In this document: positions 12,815 to 13,080 of the stretch, piece by piece
Layout of the letters: each line of letters opens with the position of its first letter
Position numbering within the stretch: position 1 is the stretch's first letter
Origin: Xanthobacteraceae bacterium
Lineage (GTDB): Bacteria; Pseudomonadota; Alphaproteobacteria; Rhizobiales; Xanthobacteraceae
NCBI GenBank assembly: GCA_030043175.1
Contig: JASHYD010000069.1
Span: forward strand, 1 to 13,080
Direction of reading: 5' to 3'
DNA: 13,080 nt
Made by a program: the position numbers and the translations under genes
The notes under the pieces: generated by a model
Told to the model about the DNA's origin: nothing
Database searches by the model: none
The model's input: the letters and a program-made list of their open reading frames with translations, nothing else

Positions 12815-13080
12815 TCAGGCCGAGTAGTACATCTCGAACTCGACCGGATGCGGGGTGTGCTCGAAGCGGATCACTTCTGACAGCTTGAGGTCGATGTAGC
12901 TGTCGATGAAATCGTCGTCGAAAACGCCGCCGGCCTTGAGGAAGGCGCGGTCGGCGTCGAGGCAGCCCAGCGCCTCGCGCAACGAGCCGCAGACGGTCGG
13001 GATCTGTTTGAGTTCCGCCGGCGGCAGATCGTAGAGGTCCTTATCGATCGCGGGGCCCGGATCGAGCTTGTTCTTGATAC
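12815..13080 (-). CDS. glnA: Type I glutamine synthetase, C-terminal part (partial)
   Basis: The minus strand encodes the last 87 residues of glutamine synthetase, which makes glutamine from glutamate, ammonia and ATP in the cytoplasm. The 5' part lies beyond the right edge. The visible part matches bacterial GSI closely: [77 protein letters not shown], then TGA. HPVEF-MYYS is the classical C-terminal signature of the GlnA subunit. The adenylylation Tyr lies upstream, outside the window. No intrinsic terminator is obvious beyond the stop, and an IS-like end begins 14 bp downstream. This is normally a core gene, so the window's right edge is chromosomal backbone. Confidence 0.95.
   Translation of the reverse strand, partial: IKNKLDPGPAIDKDLYDLPPAELKQIPTVCGSLREALGCLDADRAFLKAGGVFDDDFIDSYIDLKLSEVIRFEHTPHPVEFEMYYSA

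Noticed and set aside
1..13080. CRISPR arrays, tRNA or rRNA genes
   Set aside because: No regular repeat-spacer pattern was seen, and no tRNA-like cloverleaf or rRNA sequence was recognised by eye on either strand.

Overview
The window looks like chromosomal DNA of a GC-rich alphaproteobacterium, most likely Bradyrhizobium or a close relative (Nitrobacteraceae). The basis is the codon and protein style, the C-terminus of a type I glutamine synthetase at the right edge, and a small SCCG-containing secreted protein of a kind I associate with Bradyrhizobium. The genus is an inference; no search was run.

Left part (1-2540): two TetR-type repressors on the minus strand, each with its own pair of near-identical operators. 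The first (115-711) faces a small membrane protein (794-1144), and its operators are two ATACA-N4-TGTAT sites. The second (1443-2120) has two TGGTACC-N4-GGTACC sites, one filling the spacer of a good rightward promoter and one over its start point. The promoter now leads only into two short ORFs, so the original target may be lost. Positions 2540-3176 hold no convincing gene.

Centre (3177-9256): the core of the window, a tightly packed six-gene operon whose junctions overlap or are only 2 nt apart. It encodes a stressosome: RsbR-like scaffold (RsbRD_N-type helical domain plus STAS), RsbS, the kinase RsbT, and a PP2C phosphatase with its own RsbT-like ATPase domain in the RsbX position. Two hybrid histidine kinases follow. 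The first begins with a complete RsbT-like domain, followed by HisKA, HATPase_c and a receiver. The second is receiver-HisKA-HATPase_c-receiver. No sigma-B, RsbU, RsbV or RsbW is present, so the stressosome here probably feeds a phosphorelay instead of the Bacillus partner-switching cascade: stress would release RsbT and/or the RsbT-like domain of the first kinase, and the receivers would carry the signal on.

Right of the operon (9257-12814) is a region of gene decay. It contains a minus-strand receiver-domain remnant, an intact KdpE-like OmpR response regulator (9967-10758), a heavily frameshifted CPA2-type K+/H+ antiporter remnant (11164-11600), an intact small secreted protein (11747-12130), a secreted-protein pseudogene broken at its signal peptide by a one-base loss (12213 on), and three tandem 23-bp repeats resembling an IS21-type transposon end. 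These repeats lie just outside the 3' end of glnA (12815-13080, minus strand, partial).
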